A stretch of DNA of 64,000 nt from Sycobia sp. Sy_11 (lineage: Eukaryota > Arthropoda > Insecta > Hymenoptera > Epichrysomallidae): NCBI GenBank assembly GCA_018907035.1, contig JACCIC010000001.1, forward strand, positions 6,389,001 to 6,453,000. The letters run 5' to 3'. Position 1 is the stretch's first letter. Every line of letters starts with the position of its first letter. Below are positions 46,836 through 59,994 of this stretch, piece after piece. The position numbers were made by a program, and so were the translations under genes. Below the pieces are notes generated by a model, which was not told the origin of the DNA, did no database searches, and saw only the letters and a list, made by a program, of their open reading frames with translations.

Positions 46836-47070
46836 TAATTACATTGTATCCACATGGTAAAATACCATTTAATAATAATATAAGAATATATATTAAACAC
46901 TTGAATTGTTTCACAAGAATAATGCTGTACATGCCATCGGGTGGTGTATCCATATTACAAGATATTTGTCTTTTCTTTTTTTTTATTAATGCTATTAGAA
47001 TTCTCAAGAGAGAATTATTTAGCTACATTGAAACATACATCTAATACATAGAGATTTTATATTCAAAAAT

Positions 47071-50000
47071 TGCAATCCTTAAGATATTTTAGTAATGCGT
47101 TACACATTTTCGTAATAGGTTTACAGAGAATCATGTGGCTTCTAACGGGCAGTTGAAATTTTTGTTTAATTTATCCAAAAAATTTATACGCTGATTATTA
47201 TATATTGGACATAGCCAAAGTATATGTTCTAAATCCTGTACATATTCATTATCGCTGCAATTACAATAAGGGTTATCTATTATCTTACATTTAGCTAAGG
47301 AAGCTGCAAGTCTATAATGGTCGGATCGACATCTGTTTACTATTGAAACAACTTCTCTCGGTAAGTGCTTATTGTAATACCAGGGCTTTTGCGTATAGTT
47401 ATGGTAATAATTAAAATATTTAATTCCCTTTTGTCTACCCGTTTCTTTTAATATTCTTTTAGTATGATTATTAGCCAAGCTATTGAACGTTTCTCGCAAA
47501 TCTGTAAATAGTATTTTACAATTTATTATCATATGTATTTATTATCATATATAATAGTATATACTTATTCATTGATCCGGTTCGGACCATGAAGCTTGCT
47601 TTGCTACTTTATCCGCTTCTTCATTGCCTATTATGCCTCTATGTGATGGAACTCAGTATATTTCTATTTTTTTACCCTCTGATAATTTCTGAAATTTCTT
47701 AATTTTCTTCCTAATCTCGTAGATATATGGGTTTATTTGAATGTCGTTTTTATTTTCATTTAAAGATAATATCACCCTGTAGGAGTCTGCATGTTAGTGG
47801 AATTTCCATGGCATATAAAAGCGCGATACACTCAGCCGTAAAAATAGAAGCAGTTTTATATGTACTTATTTTGGCATATTTATCGAGGGAACGACAAATT
47901 GAAGAACGTCCTACACATTTGGAATCTTTTGATTTACTCCCATCTGTGCTATAATATAATATTGCTATCAAGTTTTTCATTTCTAATAAATCATATGATA
48001 GTCATTCGGAGTCTGGAGCATCCATAAGGTTAAATCCAAAATCTGTATTAACATGGATAGTACACGATAAAATATCATAATTATGTAAAAATAGTTGCTA
48101 TTTATTTTCGGAAATTATTTGTTCTAAATAGTTTGTCATTTCTTGCAGACATATCGAGAAGATTCTTTTACTAGGATTGCTGAGACGATTTAGTCTGAGG
48201 CTTTTTTTAAAATTTATTATGTTTTTATAAATTAATAGTTCTTTATGTGAATATATTTTAGAAATATAGCAAAACGTTAAGAACTTTGTCCGTTGCTCTA
48301 AAAGTGTAAGTTTAGATTTCGATAGCAATAAATTCACAGATGTAGTAATTCTGTAGCCAAATGCTAAACGTACAGCTGCATATTGTATGTTTACAAGTTT
48401 TTCTTTCAGTGCCTTTTCAGTAGGAAAGTATATTTGACAATTGTAATTTAACATTGACCGCACATAGCTTTTGTACAATATAAATAAGGTTTCGGGATCG
48501 CATCCCCACCATATGCCACTTAAAAATTTTAGGACATTTAGATTTTTTAAACTTTTTGCGTATAGGTAATTTATATTGTGTATAGGTAAACCTCCTCGAA
48601 ATTTCCGTTTATTAAGGTGTAAAAATTTCGTTTTATGCGGGAATAATTTTAGCCCGAGATCGTGTAAATTATTATAGATTTTATCAATAGTGTTTTCGAT
48701 TAGTCTTTTGCTTGATTTTACCTGCTTTCGAGAACAATAAACAGCTATATCATCCGCAAATTGCGAGATTTTTACACTTTTTGGTACATTTTTGATAATT
48801 TCGTATTCGTAGATACAGTATAAGATGGGACTAACTACTCCTCCTTGTGGAACCCCTTTATTAACTTTCCTCAGTTTATTACCATTTATGTGTATATATT
48901 GATCTGTCATACATTAAAAACTGAACGAATTTTACAAAGTTTATAGGGCATCCAATAGTTGCCAATGGGGTTAATAAACTTTTTATATCTACGCTGTCGC
49001 AGGCTCCCTCAATGTTTAAAAATGCAGCCAGAACGTTGTTTTTACGTTAAAATGATTCTTCAATGCATGCAAGTGCTCTGTTAAATTGTCCACTTATTTT
49101 TTAAGATTTTCACTGTGTTCCAGACATGTGTTAGTTCTAAAGTTAATACTTTCTGCAAATAATCTGTAGAAAAGACTCTTTTTCTCTTTTATTAGTTTAC
49201 GAGATTGTGCGCGTAATTTTTTAAAATCTATATAATCTTCGTAGTATTTTGTTTCTGTCCATTGTCTGAAACATCTTTTTCTGTCTCGAATGGCATCGTC
49301 GCAAGTAGAGTCCCACCACGCTACTGGGTTTTTGTGTTATTTTAATGTATATATTTCCTTCTTTGGAGTACTCTATTGAATCGCCTGACGATAATGTTTG
49401 TAAATATGTTATATTTCATATTGTAAATATGTTATATTATTTTCACTTGGTCTTGCTGTATTGAATTTTTCATTGAATCAAGTGTAAGATTCTTCATTCA
49501 AATAATTTTTACATAGATTCCAATTAGTTTTAGTCGATCTTAACTTAAAAGTTTTTTCCGAAATACATTTTTTTTTTAAATCAGTAACTAGGATAATGGT
49601 ATGAGCCCAAAGTTTCATCTCTCATTTTAACATGAATACCGTCTGATATATACATGCTAGAAAAACTATATTAGATGAGTACGCATTATGAGGGTTTATA
49701 AAGGTTGTAGATGTTGTATTATGTAGGAACAGATTTCGTCGAATGTAGCTATTATAAAGATTTTCTCCATTGCTGTCCTTTTTAGAACCATTCCAGCTTA
49801 CGTGGTATGCATTAAAATTCCCCATAAGTATAGAATGTGATTCATCTTTAATATTATTGGGTAACGAGTCCCATTGAAATTCGTTAAGTATTGCACCCGG
49901 AGCTCGATAACAAGGTATTAAATATTATATTTCACATTCGTGATTGATACACCTAAAAGCTCAACGCGTAATATAAATCATACTTATTACTCAATAACAT

Positions 50001-50310
50001 AATGATAGCTCCTCCTCTTTGTGCTTCTCTGCTTTTTCTAATTGTTTTAAAGCCTGCAACTTTAAATTCTAATTCCTTTTGTGTAAGTCACCATTCTATG
50101 ATCTACACTCACGAAAATATCAATATTTTGCAAAACTTTCACTAATTCTTCCCTTTTGTTGACTATACTCCTTGGATTCCAGAAAAGTATGTTTGTTTTG
50201 TTTGGTAACATTTTATTATTATTATCGTACATTACTCTTTCGACCAGGTTTATATTATTTGCAAACATTTTAATTACTTTCTGATATAGAGTTATCTGAT
50301 AACATATCAC
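47071..50310 (-). pseudogene. LINE ORF2 pseudogene (endonuclease, RT, RNase H)
   Basis: The start region carries ILFWNPRSIVNKREEL (endonuclease N-terminus). GNFNAYHVSWNGSKKDSNGE at about 49825-49765 is the GDFNAHH endonuclease motif with Asp changed to Asn. The RT block (48910-48098) is open for 270 residues with KGVPQGGVVSP and FADDIAVYC, the catalytic Asp pair. RNase H follows (47980-47570) with STDGSK, IFTAECIALLYAM and a VPSHRGIIGNEEAD-type block containing a stop. The C-terminal knuckle is CNCSDNEYVQDLEHILWLC. A frameshift near 47145 separates the last 25 residues, ending KYLKDCNF at 47071. The element cannot retrotranspose by itself. Confidence 0.9.
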
Positions 50311-50699
50311 TATTTATTTGCATTCGCAGTTTATTTTTAATTCTAATACATCTGGTTTTTAAACTTTTATTTTCTATAAGTAGACGAATATTTCCAATCA
50401 TTTTACATAAATTATCTGTATCACTTGTAAATTTGTCTGCAATTTTTTTAATATTAGATTTTTTAATGAATAAATATAGATCATATGCTCTATTAATAAA
50501 TTCTTTGAATTGGTAGAAATCTAAAACAGATTATTTTTTATTTTCTTCTATTACATTTTTGGCTGGTAGTAACATTATCTCTGAGCTGGACTCTTCTTTT
50601 TCCTTATTGATAATGTCTAGGTTTGCTTTCGTTTTTTACTTTTAGGCTTTGAAAATTCTTTAGATTTAGATATGTTTGTCTTATAATTTTTATTCTGTG

Positions 50700-51528
50700 C
50701 TTTATCCTTATTAACGTGTTCTTTTTCTTTAGGCGGAAATAGAGGATGACGGAGCTTGACGTTTTAAAATTTTACTAACTATAGTTTGTTTATTTTCGGT
50801 TTTCATGATGATAATTATAGACATTATTTAAATCTTCTGTATTTGTTTGGGTTATTTACTGTGAATTTACTAGTGTTTGAGTGTGAGATTCCGGGCATAC
50901 CTCCGCTATATGGCCTTTCTGTTTACAAAAAAACAGTTTGCCGAATCTGTGTTAAGATAAATCCATTGTGGCGTATTATCATAAGTAATTTGTATAACCT
51001 CCGATAACTTTTGTTCAATTTCCTCTTTTATGCACACCTACCGCCTTAATGAGAGTATATGGGACCACCTCGGCTTGCTAGAACTAGCTCTAATATATTG
51101 CATTTGAGAGACTATGATAACACTATTACTTTCAAGAGCTTCAATAAGCACTTCGTTAGGAATATTCGGACTTACATTAGAAAGAACCAATCTTTTATTT
51201 TTTCCAATTAGAGGTCTTATTTTTAGTATGTGGGAGTGAACTTGCACGTCTGAGTTATCGAATTTTTTTACGAGAGTATTATTTAAGAAACATACACACA
51301 CACTCGACTTCCTGATATCTTAGATATAAATCTTATTTCATTAACTTCTATCAGTTTTTCTAAGCTGTCAATGTAATCATCAATCGAACATCCTGCTATT
51401 GAGTCGATTACTATAGCTTGATCCTTCGCAGGTGCTGAATATTTGGCTGTAATATTGGCGTACGTTTGTGTTGAAATCGATAAAGTGTCACTTTCTTGCA
51501 AGAGAAGATCCCTGTGTTCAGAAATCAT
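50700..51528 (-). pseudogene. LINE ORF1 (gag-like) pseudogene
   Basis: The minus strand has an N-terminal part with IVIDSIAGCSIDDYIDSLEK and RFISKISGSRVCVYVS. Next come KIRPLIGKNKRLVLSNVSPNIPNEVLIEAL and SHILSLRR, the RRM-like RNA-binding region. A frameshift follows, then IYLNTDSANCFF and a CKQKGHIAEVC zinc knuckle of CCHC type. ORF1 proteins of this clade bind the element's RNA to form the retrotransposition particle. At least two frameshifts and one stop interrupt the frame (for example between the RRM part and the knuckle), so it is dead. Confidence 0.85.
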
Positions 51529-51804
51529 TCTCCTTTCGTAATAATAACTTTAGCTGCGTTTGCAGCAGTAAGGGTAACCTTGCTTTAACTACGCTATTAT
51601 TTTACTAGTAATATTCTACACGAACAGTATACTATTTCTATTATCGAGTTGCTAAATATAACAGAACAATCAAAACACGTCTGTTCGCGACGGTGTCTCG
51701 GACCGAACTCGGGCCGACTAACGATATTTATCTTAGAAGGGGTTTGTGAGAAGAAATTATTTTTTCTCTTAGAAGTTAAGTAACATGCCATTGATTTTTA
51801 AGAA

Positions 51805-52375
51805 ATTGAGGGATAACTATATTCTACGGTGTACCCTAAACGACTTGCTGGGTTTATCAATAAGATTACACATGGTCTAATCGTAGATGTACCATGCTGG
51901 TTCATAAGAACAAAAACTTATAATAGAAAGACATTTAAATTTAAGACGAGAGTAAAATGTTACAAACAGATGAATGATAAAAAATTGCTTATGGTATACT
52001 GCTTATAAAATAATATAGCTAACTACGAAAATTAATTACTGTAAGTTGTTATATAATTATTAAGCATATATAATATTTCGTAACCTACTTAGTATCTTGC
52101 AATTAAAAAATACAGTAATTTAGTGCTCTCTGACTGCTTGAGACTCTGAGCTTCAGCAACTCAAGCTGAGCCTCGCCCTACCCTTATAAAACGACACATG
52201 GCTTGATAAATCAAGAAATATGTACGGAATATGCAAGTAAATCATTTTATAACTGTGATTTTGCTATATAATAATCAAGCTAGTAAGGATAGAAGGATCG
52301 ACCTCCATCTAATAAAGCAGTTTTTGTTCACACGGCAGTAGACCGACCCGACGGCCAGAGCTAATCAGTCGTAAA
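51805..52375. other. AT-rich DNA with a TATA-like GC-richer patch
   Basis: Mostly AT-rich. A patch at about 52125-52200 has a GC-richer stretch followed by CCCTTATAAAACG, which looks like a core promoter or LTR promoter, but no gene or LTR boundary can be set. Nothing else is recognised. Confidence 0.35.
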
Positions 52376-52379
52376 TGGG

Positions 52380-52435
52380 ATCAACGAGCAGCCCCCCCCC
52401 CCCCAACTGCGGAGTCTACGTGCGCTCCACCAAGT

Positions 52436-52481
<46 letters not shown>

Positions 52482-53400
52482 CATTTCGGCGGTAATCATG
52501 GCCTGAGGGGAATTGGGGAGGGAGGAGGAGCACAGTCTCTCAGAGCCGTTAGACTACTTTCCTTCGCTGTTCTTTTTTTTCCTCTCTTTTTATGGACCGC
52601 CCTAAAACTCGTCGGCTGCTTCTGCCTTGTCTTGGGCTTCTGCGATTCCGCGCCCCCGCTTCCTCCTCCAGCTCCTGCTTCTTGGGCGCCTCGGACGGCG
52701 CGGGTAAAAGTTGGCGACGGCCGGGCTCGTTCCAGCCCGGCTTGGCCGGCGAAAACAGCAAGATTGCTTCCTCTCTAATTTATAACTAGGCGCGAGACAG
52801 AGAAAGAGAACGCTCGCGCCTTAACAATTTACGCCTTCCCCGCTCGGTGTACAGGCCGTTTTACCCCCCCCCCCCTTCCCCCAGCCTCCAAAAGACGTAT
52901 AACCCGCGCGATCTACGACACGATCGTCTTGTTTCGATGGCCTGACGAAAGACGAGATTGGTCTTCCACCATTTCCACCTTCGTCTCCCGCGTCTACTTT
53001 CGCGTACTAATTCAACTTCCTCGGCGCGACGAAGGGCCTCTCTATACCCTTTTCCTCTGCACACGAACGTTCGCCCGCGCCGATTTCCGCACTTGCGCCC
53101 AAGACTTACACCACTCGGCGCCCAGCAGTATTATAGGTTGCACTCCTTTCCACGACCGCGTTCTCCATCACCTTATAGATTTTTTCGTATTTTATTGCGC
53201 GCGTCGTCGTCGTCGTCGTCTCGGCGTGGCAGCTTTCACGGTAATAAGAACAACGATGCCCGAGATATGTTCTTTATCTTGGAGCTGAAATTTCTCGTGG
53301 ACACTAATTCCGATTGATTTGGCAACGGATGGAAATGTTGGTTTATGATTTATATGTATACGGCGATGGCCTTTCTGGGGACTTTAGTACATCAGTCTAG
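52380..53400. promoter_or_regulatory. large GC-rich island with C homopolymers and (TA)n
   Basis: About 1 kb of GC-rich DNA holding a 13-base C run (52392-52404), a (TA)n array (52439-52477), another C run of about 12 (52864-52875) and a (CGT)n tract at about 53203-53220. Frames are open on both strands for up to 119 codons (52929-53288 and 52958-53317 in two plus phases; 52861-53064 minus). Mutually overlapping open frames with Arg/Ser/Pro-rich content indicate low stop density, not a gene. It could be a CpG-island promoter, but no exon is supported. Confidence 0.35.
52439..52477. repeat. (TA)n microsatellite
   Basis: A TA array of about 39 bases inside a GC-rich island, 34 bases after a C homopolymer. 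Confidence 0.95.
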
Positions 53401-53885
53401 AGTAACGTCAAAGTAATAAAACATTATTGTAATAATGTTGGAAACGTGCTCGTAAATCTTTTATTAAACCTGTCGCCATTGCGCTACTTTAAATTAAATT
53501 TTTACTCATCGACTGTTGAACTGCTTAGTTTATTGTTTATAAAAAAAAAATACAATCTGTTTCTCAGTTTATGAGCACAATTGAGTCGAAGAAACGGTAA
53601 CTGCACACAAATTAATTATTACTCGCCAACTGGGCTTGTGGTAATTTTTTAGGACTTTCGATCTGGATCACTGAAACAGGCCTATATTGATTAACTTATT
53701 ATCATAAAGTTATTTACATATATTTACACAGACAGTTTTCATTTTTAAATTAATAGATTATATTGGTGGAGTAAGCTTTTGAGTTCTGATATTGTACGTG
53801 TCTTATATTATATAATTATTTGTAAATTATTATTTAAACATTACTTATTACATATATATTTATTTATATTTACTAACCTTATTAT

Positions 53886-53888
<3 letters not shown>

Positions 53889-53941
<53 letters not shown>
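53889..53941. repeat. (TA)n microsatellite
   Basis: A TA array of about 53 bases. Confidence 0.96.
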
Positions 53942-53943
<2 letters not shown>

Positions 53944-56689
53944 GTAATGTATACAATCATTGTTTGCGCATTCCGTATATCTTCTTATATTAATTATCTT
54001 ATTTTATTGTTATATAAAAGGACAGTGTTTGTTTCTTACTCAAAATATCTGTATCTTTGTATAAAAGAAAATCTCACTTCGAGTGTTATAAAAAATTTAA
54101 TAATAAAAATTTGAAATCGGTTTACACACGATATGTTTGTAATAATAATATCGAAGATATTACAATATCTTCGACATATATCGTGCCTTCCGTAATTTCT
54201 CCAGGATTATATTCATTCTAGTCAGCGAACAGGCATTCTTCCAGATTGACATCTCGATAATCTATGCAAAATAACTAGATCCGAAGGAGTAATGTATAGA
54301 ATATTATGTGAAATAAATAATTACAGGAAACTCCTATTTGGATCTAGCGAGTATTATACATATGTGTGGAAGCCAGCACCATTACTATCTAGAATTTAAC
54401 TTCAAGTTAAAGAAGTAGTTGAATAAAGGTTTATAAAGATATTACCTACTCTCATCATGAAATCAGTGCAACTCTTCGAATTTTTTTTTTAATTATTAAT
54501 TCTTTTTGTATACAATTTTTATATTTGTTTTTTTAAATCAAAAACAAAACGCTGTCATTTATACACACTTTAAACCGGAATATTTTTTCTATTTAATTCC
54601 AACAAAATATCAATTGTATTTTAAAAAAAAAAACATTTTATATAAAATGTTTGTTAAAATGCGTATTAGTTATATATTTTCTTAAAATTTCTGTTTCGAG
54701 TGTTTTATGATATTATGCACAAGTGTGCATAAATAAAATTATTAGTTTAAGAGAACAGAGTAGGACTTCACTCATATTTCCAGTATATTGTTCTACGCTG
54801 AACGCAAGTAAACTTTTTCTCGGACGTGAAAAGCTTTTAAATTTACTTAAATATAACGAATACTCGTACAAGTAAGAAAATTAGATTTCCCCGATGGAAA
54901 GGGGAGGGAGGGGAGAGACCAGGCTGATTCGATTTTCGCCTTCTGTTAAATTTTCAACCGGTAAACGCTCAGTAAACGGATTATTCAAATTCGTGTCCTT
55001 TTATTTGTCAATGGCCGCCATTTGTGAAATTCAACGTCGTCATATTTAATACATGGCCGATGGAGAGACAAAGAGAGCGAATTCATTGAACTAGGACAAC
55101 TGTAAATATAAAATTTATGTAACAACATTTAAGAACTGATGAAAAGTAACGTAACATCCGAGTGAAAGATTTGTTGAAGAAAATAATCATCTATCAATAC
55201 AAAGTTACTATCATGCTTAAATTTATGATCGAATGGACTGTCGAATTAATTAATTATACTTTAAAATCTTTTTTTTATAGATTATAGAATCAAAAAACTT
55301 TTATAACTATTAATTTTTTACATTTAAAAAAAACCTTGATTAATTTATTAATTCATAATTGATAATTAAGATTAATTTATGATTTAATTCATACCATCAT
55401 ATATAATTATAGTCATCATTACTTAGCATAAACTATCAAATTAAATTAAAAATCATAATTTAAAAAAAATTCGAAAGATAGTATATACTATTTTGAACTG
55501 TCCTTATCGTTTAAATTTCAATCATATTTATTCCCGCATATTTTCATTTTGTTTGCAAATATCTAGGTTTTATTTAAAATGTTAAGTGCTTTAGAAAAAT
55601 TAAATAAGAATTTTCTTTCAAGGACGTTTTTATTACTGTATCAATAATAATAAAACTATATATTGATTTCGTGTACGTTAAATACTAAATTTTATGATTT
55701 TTATCAAAACAAGATTTGAGACAGAAGTATGCAAATGAAGTAGTAAATTAAAAGCTATACTGGGAATAAGATGCTTATATCTGTTTTGAGCTAATTATAG
55801 ATCCTTAGAATCACTAATTATAGTTTCTTAGAATATGATTTAACAAGTATCTGAAATTTTATTTTAATTTACCCTGGCGAAAATATCTATTAATGTTGGA
55901 ACCACCTCTTTTACTCCCGCATATTGTGTAATTTACTTTTTGTTTTTTTTTTTTTAATTTTTTTACGCTATCTTAACTAGTAAAAGCGCTTCTCACAGAA
56001 TTCCAAACTGGTCGAATTATTCATAACGAGTTGTAAAATTAATGCTTTCAGCTTAACGTTGGAATTAGATATTAATTGGTTCAAAAATTATATTGATTTC
56101 AAGTTGACTAATTGAGTTATCTAAAAATAACAGATATTAGAATAAAAAACGAAAATTATAATTTATAGAATATAATTTTCAATTTAGTAGAAATACATGC
56201 TTAGCATTATAAAAATAGGTAAAAGAACATAAGCCTAAATTAATAATAAGTAAAAATAAGATATGTAAATATTTTACACTGATTTAAAATACTGACCTTC
56301 ATTCTAGTAATTTTCATAAATACACCAATAATACGAAGGATGATTTCTCAGTTAATTTTATCAAAATTATTTGATTCATTCAGAGAAAGTTTAACTGTAT
56401 CATGATATAATCTTCGATTACCTGTAACATTATATTTTGTGTCAGGATTAATATTCATGTAAGAAAATTAAAACTTCTTCCCAGAAATCACATTTTAATT
56501 TATCACAGTATCATTTTGCTCAAGTGCGAAAGAAACTTCATTGGCCTATAGTTTAATAAATTAACTTATAATTTACTAATTGATATCGTTTAACATTAGT
56601 CGAACTTTAAAAAAATATTGATAATATAATGTATTATTATTATATATTATTATACTATATTATTAGAATATATCCTAATATAATATTGT

Positions 56690-56690
56690 G

Positions 56691-56780
<90 letters not shown>
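56690..56780. repeat. compound (TA)n(CA)n microsatellite
   Basis: A TA array of about 25 bases passes into a pure CA array of about 66 bases. Confidence 0.97.
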
Positions 56781-56784
<4 letters not shown>

Positions 56785-57009
56785 TCTGTATTATATATAT
56801 GTTCATATTCACATCTGCAAATAGAGATATATTTTTCAATTAATTTCAATATTTTAATTTAAGAAATTTCTATTAACAAAAGATTCCTTTAAGATGCTTT
56901 TAAGATATCTGTATGTTGATACAGACATTTCGAACATTTAATCATATGTTTACAATTTTTCTTTACGTTACAATGTCGATCAATTTTTGCTCCCCAATAG
57001 TGGTACCAA

Positions 57010-57520
57010 TCAACCACCACACTACTATTCGTTCGTTCTAGACATCGCAGACATCATATTTATTATTCAAGACAGGAGTAGAGAAAAGTTAGAAATGAGT
57101 TATTAATCGTTTAAAACCTGCTATAGGCGGTGAAATCTTTAATAGTGTATTTGTTGACTTTTTGACGCGTTCGATCTGTGAAGTTGGCATGCTTTCGCTT
57201 TGTTTTCGTGTTATATCGGAGCTATTCATTACAGGTTCTGTAATATTTTGACTTGCTTGTATTTGTGATGCTATTGTTGAGATACCTGCTTCTGAGTGTT
57301 TGCAAAAATTTGCGACTTGTCCTTCTTCTTTTCATAGTAAGCACGTTAGTTTTTCAGATATATCCAATAAACAATATTATTGTCATATATCATTTTTAAC
57401 GATTCAGGTAACTTGGAAATGTCATTTGGTGGTACGTATTCTTGCCTGCGGAAGCTTCATACACGTCGGAATTTAGAGTAACTATAAAACTGATGTTTAT
57501 ATTATTCGCAGAAAAAGATA
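57010..57520 (-). pseudogene. fragment of a second I-type LINE ORF1
   Basis: Reading the minus strand in shifting frames gives SFRRQEYVPPND, KLPESLKMIYDNNIVYWIYL, then a damaged knuckle (KEEGQVANFCKHSEAG) and an open tail (IASQIQASQNITEPVMNSSD, then TRKQSESMPTSQIERVKK). This is the RRM end, linker, CCHC knuckle and downstream tail of the ORF1 seen at 51528-50700, but a diverged copy with at least two frameshifts. ORF2 is not present to its left, so only an ORF1 fragment remains. It is probably the relic of an older insertion. Confidence 0.75.
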
Positions 57521-57524
57521 AATT

Positions 57525-58320
57525 ATTCAGCATGTTTTCGTTATTCTATATTTTTCAGAAAATTGATTTTTCTATGCTCTGGCTGATCAAAATTATTACT
57601 GTATTTATTTTTAGCCGGGGGAAAAAAATTGTTTTATTGCGTATTTTCGCATTCCTATACGGTGCCGATTTCACGCTTCTATATGATCGAATCTTGTTTA
57701 CCATCCCTCTCCCTGTTTTGCCTATGCGCATGTCTCACCAGAGTCCTGCCTAAAGGATGGAGGGCGACGCTCCTTCAACCCTTTTCCACATACACATTTT
57801 TATCTATATCGGAATTGGAAATTTGATTTCCTTAATGGAACCTCAAGTATCGAGGAACTCCCGCGCGGTTTGCGTCTGCGTCTGTATTCGCGGCCGGTAT
57901 TGAAAAAAACGCGCGGAGCTCTTCGCAGCGGATTGTCCGTGACTGTACCTATATTGTGGACAAAACAAAAATTTTTCAGAGCCTCGGAGCGAAAGTACAA
58001 ACGGCGCGGAAGGTATGGAAGCAGAGAGAAAGGTTGAAACAAAATTGAAATTAATAATTTTCACGGGAAAATGACGGCCGCGACGAGAGTTCTCTCAGCG
58101 AATATATGTACAATGAGCAATCTGGGAAAATTAACAATGCGGACGGATCGACTTTTAGACGAACCATGTGTGCAAATCCCAAATTGCAAATCGTTCGATT
58201 ATTCGTTTCAAATTGTATTTAGGGCTTGGTCTATAATCTCAAATGCCCATATTTTCCAAACCGATATATTGCATTTGTGTATCGATATTAGAATTAACCA
58301 ATAATTATAAGCTTATGTAT
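57525..58320. other. GC-richer island, no gene recognised
   Basis: A CpG-containing block, strongest at about 57830-58110, with overlapping frames on both strands (57800-58064 minus, 58071-58304 plus) and no family features. The left part has a 103-codon plus frame (57442-57753) rich in Phe, Leu and Ile that partly overlaps the LINE fragment antisense, so it is not a gene candidate. Confidence 0.35.
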
Positions 58321-59990
58321 AATATATTTTGTTTGTGTTATCTTTTATGTAATGATAACGATTTATTATGTTTAGCAACTTGTCGTTAAGCTAAATCTTG
58401 AAGACTTCAAATACCTTAATTGTTTATTGACCATTATTAGAAAATTATTCAAAAGTATAAATTAAAAATGCCGCTTATTTGAAGTGGCATAAAAATTATG
58501 TTACACGATGAAACATAAAAAAACTAATGAGAAATACTTCCAAGTAGATTTCAGAAAGAATACTATAGATTTGATAGAATTTGAATCTTAATTTAGCTAT
58601 TATTAAGAAACTATGAATTATTAATAATTAGTAAAACTGATAAAATAAATCGATTTTATATACTAATCTATATATTTTAGTATGATTTTTTTTCTCATTG
58701 ATAATTGTATTGATATTAATAATATCTAATATCGTTCTATATTACAGGCTGATGATACCATAAGAATAATCAGGAAAGTAATTTTTTGTCAATAAGATGG
58801 GCTCGTCATAAATACAATTCAGAATTCCTTTGGACTTGTTTATGAAACAATCGATGCTGAAATCCCACTGTTTGTTTTAACCCCGAGGCACCACAACTAT
58901 ATATATATACGTACTTCACTTTTTAATAGAGATTAAACGAACGCAATGAAAACCAGTTCGGCGGCCTGTGCGACTTTTTCTGAATCCATCGATGCACTGA
59001 GCAGGGCGGTTTATTTGAAAGTTAAATCACTGCCGATGTTTTGAGGCAATGAAAATACGGGAGACTCGGCACTATGCAAATTTATCGAAATATTCGGATA
59101 TTTAGAAGGAAAATAAAAAATTAATAGAAAATTCTATGGATGGGTGTAAAAAAACTATAAAGAACGACGACCAAATGAATATTCAGCATTTATGAAGCGT
59201 ATACACGTTTAATATTCTTGATTTTGCATTTATTATGATATCTCTGCAGGCGAGGATGTGGCCTGAAAGTGTAAGGTTAAAGATGAATAAATATAATTAT
59301 TTACTCTATCCAAGCTGCCTGATATTTTGTTTATTGCAAAATTTACCGTTTGCGTTGCTTGAAACAGATAAATGATGATAACATAGCAGATATTAATTTT
59401 CTTAGTTGCTACAGTAAATTCGTTTCGATACATAGTTTAACAACTTATATCGTCTTTTATACAAAGTACGGTTTTACAAAGATTGTATCTGCATATCGGT
59501 AATAAAGAAAAGATCAATGTTTTTAGTCTATCTATTAACTACTATTTTTTTTTCATTATTGTTAATCTGAATTAGAACAAAGAAAAAGTTAAGACATCGT
59601 TTTGATATTATTAAATTATTGCAAAATACCTTTGAGGTACAAGTAAATTTTTACCTTCATTTTTATTCTTTGATAATAATTGCAAATGCTCATTGCTTAT
59701 TGAATTATAATCTTCTACAACATTAGAATTTTCGCAGGCATAGATTAAAAATTTTTAAATATATTTAAAACGCGTTTTAATTGCACGGAGCTCAGAAGAG
59801 AGTCGTTGAAATTAAAAGAATCTCCAGTCTTAATTATACATCTTATGTACTTTACAAGGTCAATCCTAGTTGAATAAAAAATTTCCAGATAATTAATATT
59901 GGTATCTATTTTTTATTCTTGATTTCATCGTATGTATAATTAACGTTAAGTTAATATAAAACAGTTTTATAAGAAGGCTTTATTAAAAAA
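58321..59990. other. AT-rich DNA with a small GC-richer patch
   Basis: AT-rich except for about 58840-59110, which has CpG sites and a short TA run (58898-58909). No coding frame or RNA gene is recognised. Confidence 0.4.
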
Positions 59991-59994
59991 AAAC

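Larger units (their letters stand above)
46840..51800 (-). mobile_element. nearly full-length I-type LINE (non-LTR retrotransposon), decayed
   Basis: The minus strand carries, in order, a GC-richer 5' leader (about 51800-51530), ORF1 with an RRM-like region and a CCHC knuckle, then ORF2 with AP endonuclease, reverse transcriptase, RNase H and a C-terminal Cys/His knuckle, and a 3' UTR to about 46840. An RNase H domain after the RT is typical of the I/LOA/R1-side clades (family knowledge), and the ORF1 wording matches I-like elements I know from ants. About 5 kb in length suggests almost no truncation. Many frameshifts and some stops prevent translation. No target duplication was identified, and both ends are approximate. 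Confidence 0.88.
53401..57005. other. AT-rich DNA with microsatellites and one GC-richer patch
   Basis: This contains (TA)n at 53889-53941 and a compound (TA)n(CA)n at 56690-56780. The patch at about 54890-55090 has purine-rich GGGAGGGAGGGGAG and a YY1/Pho-like palindrome AATGGCCGCCATT at 55010-55022. Open frames are repeat-derived (Tyr-Ile and Thr-His runs). No gene is seen. Confidence 0.4.

Noticed and set aside
52929..53317. Two overlapping 119-codon frames
   Set aside because: Two phases are open together with Arg/Ser/Pro-rich content, which indicates low stop density and not coding sequence.
56629..56862. Thr-His and Cys-Val runs in open frames on both strands
   Set aside because: They are translations of a (CA)n array.
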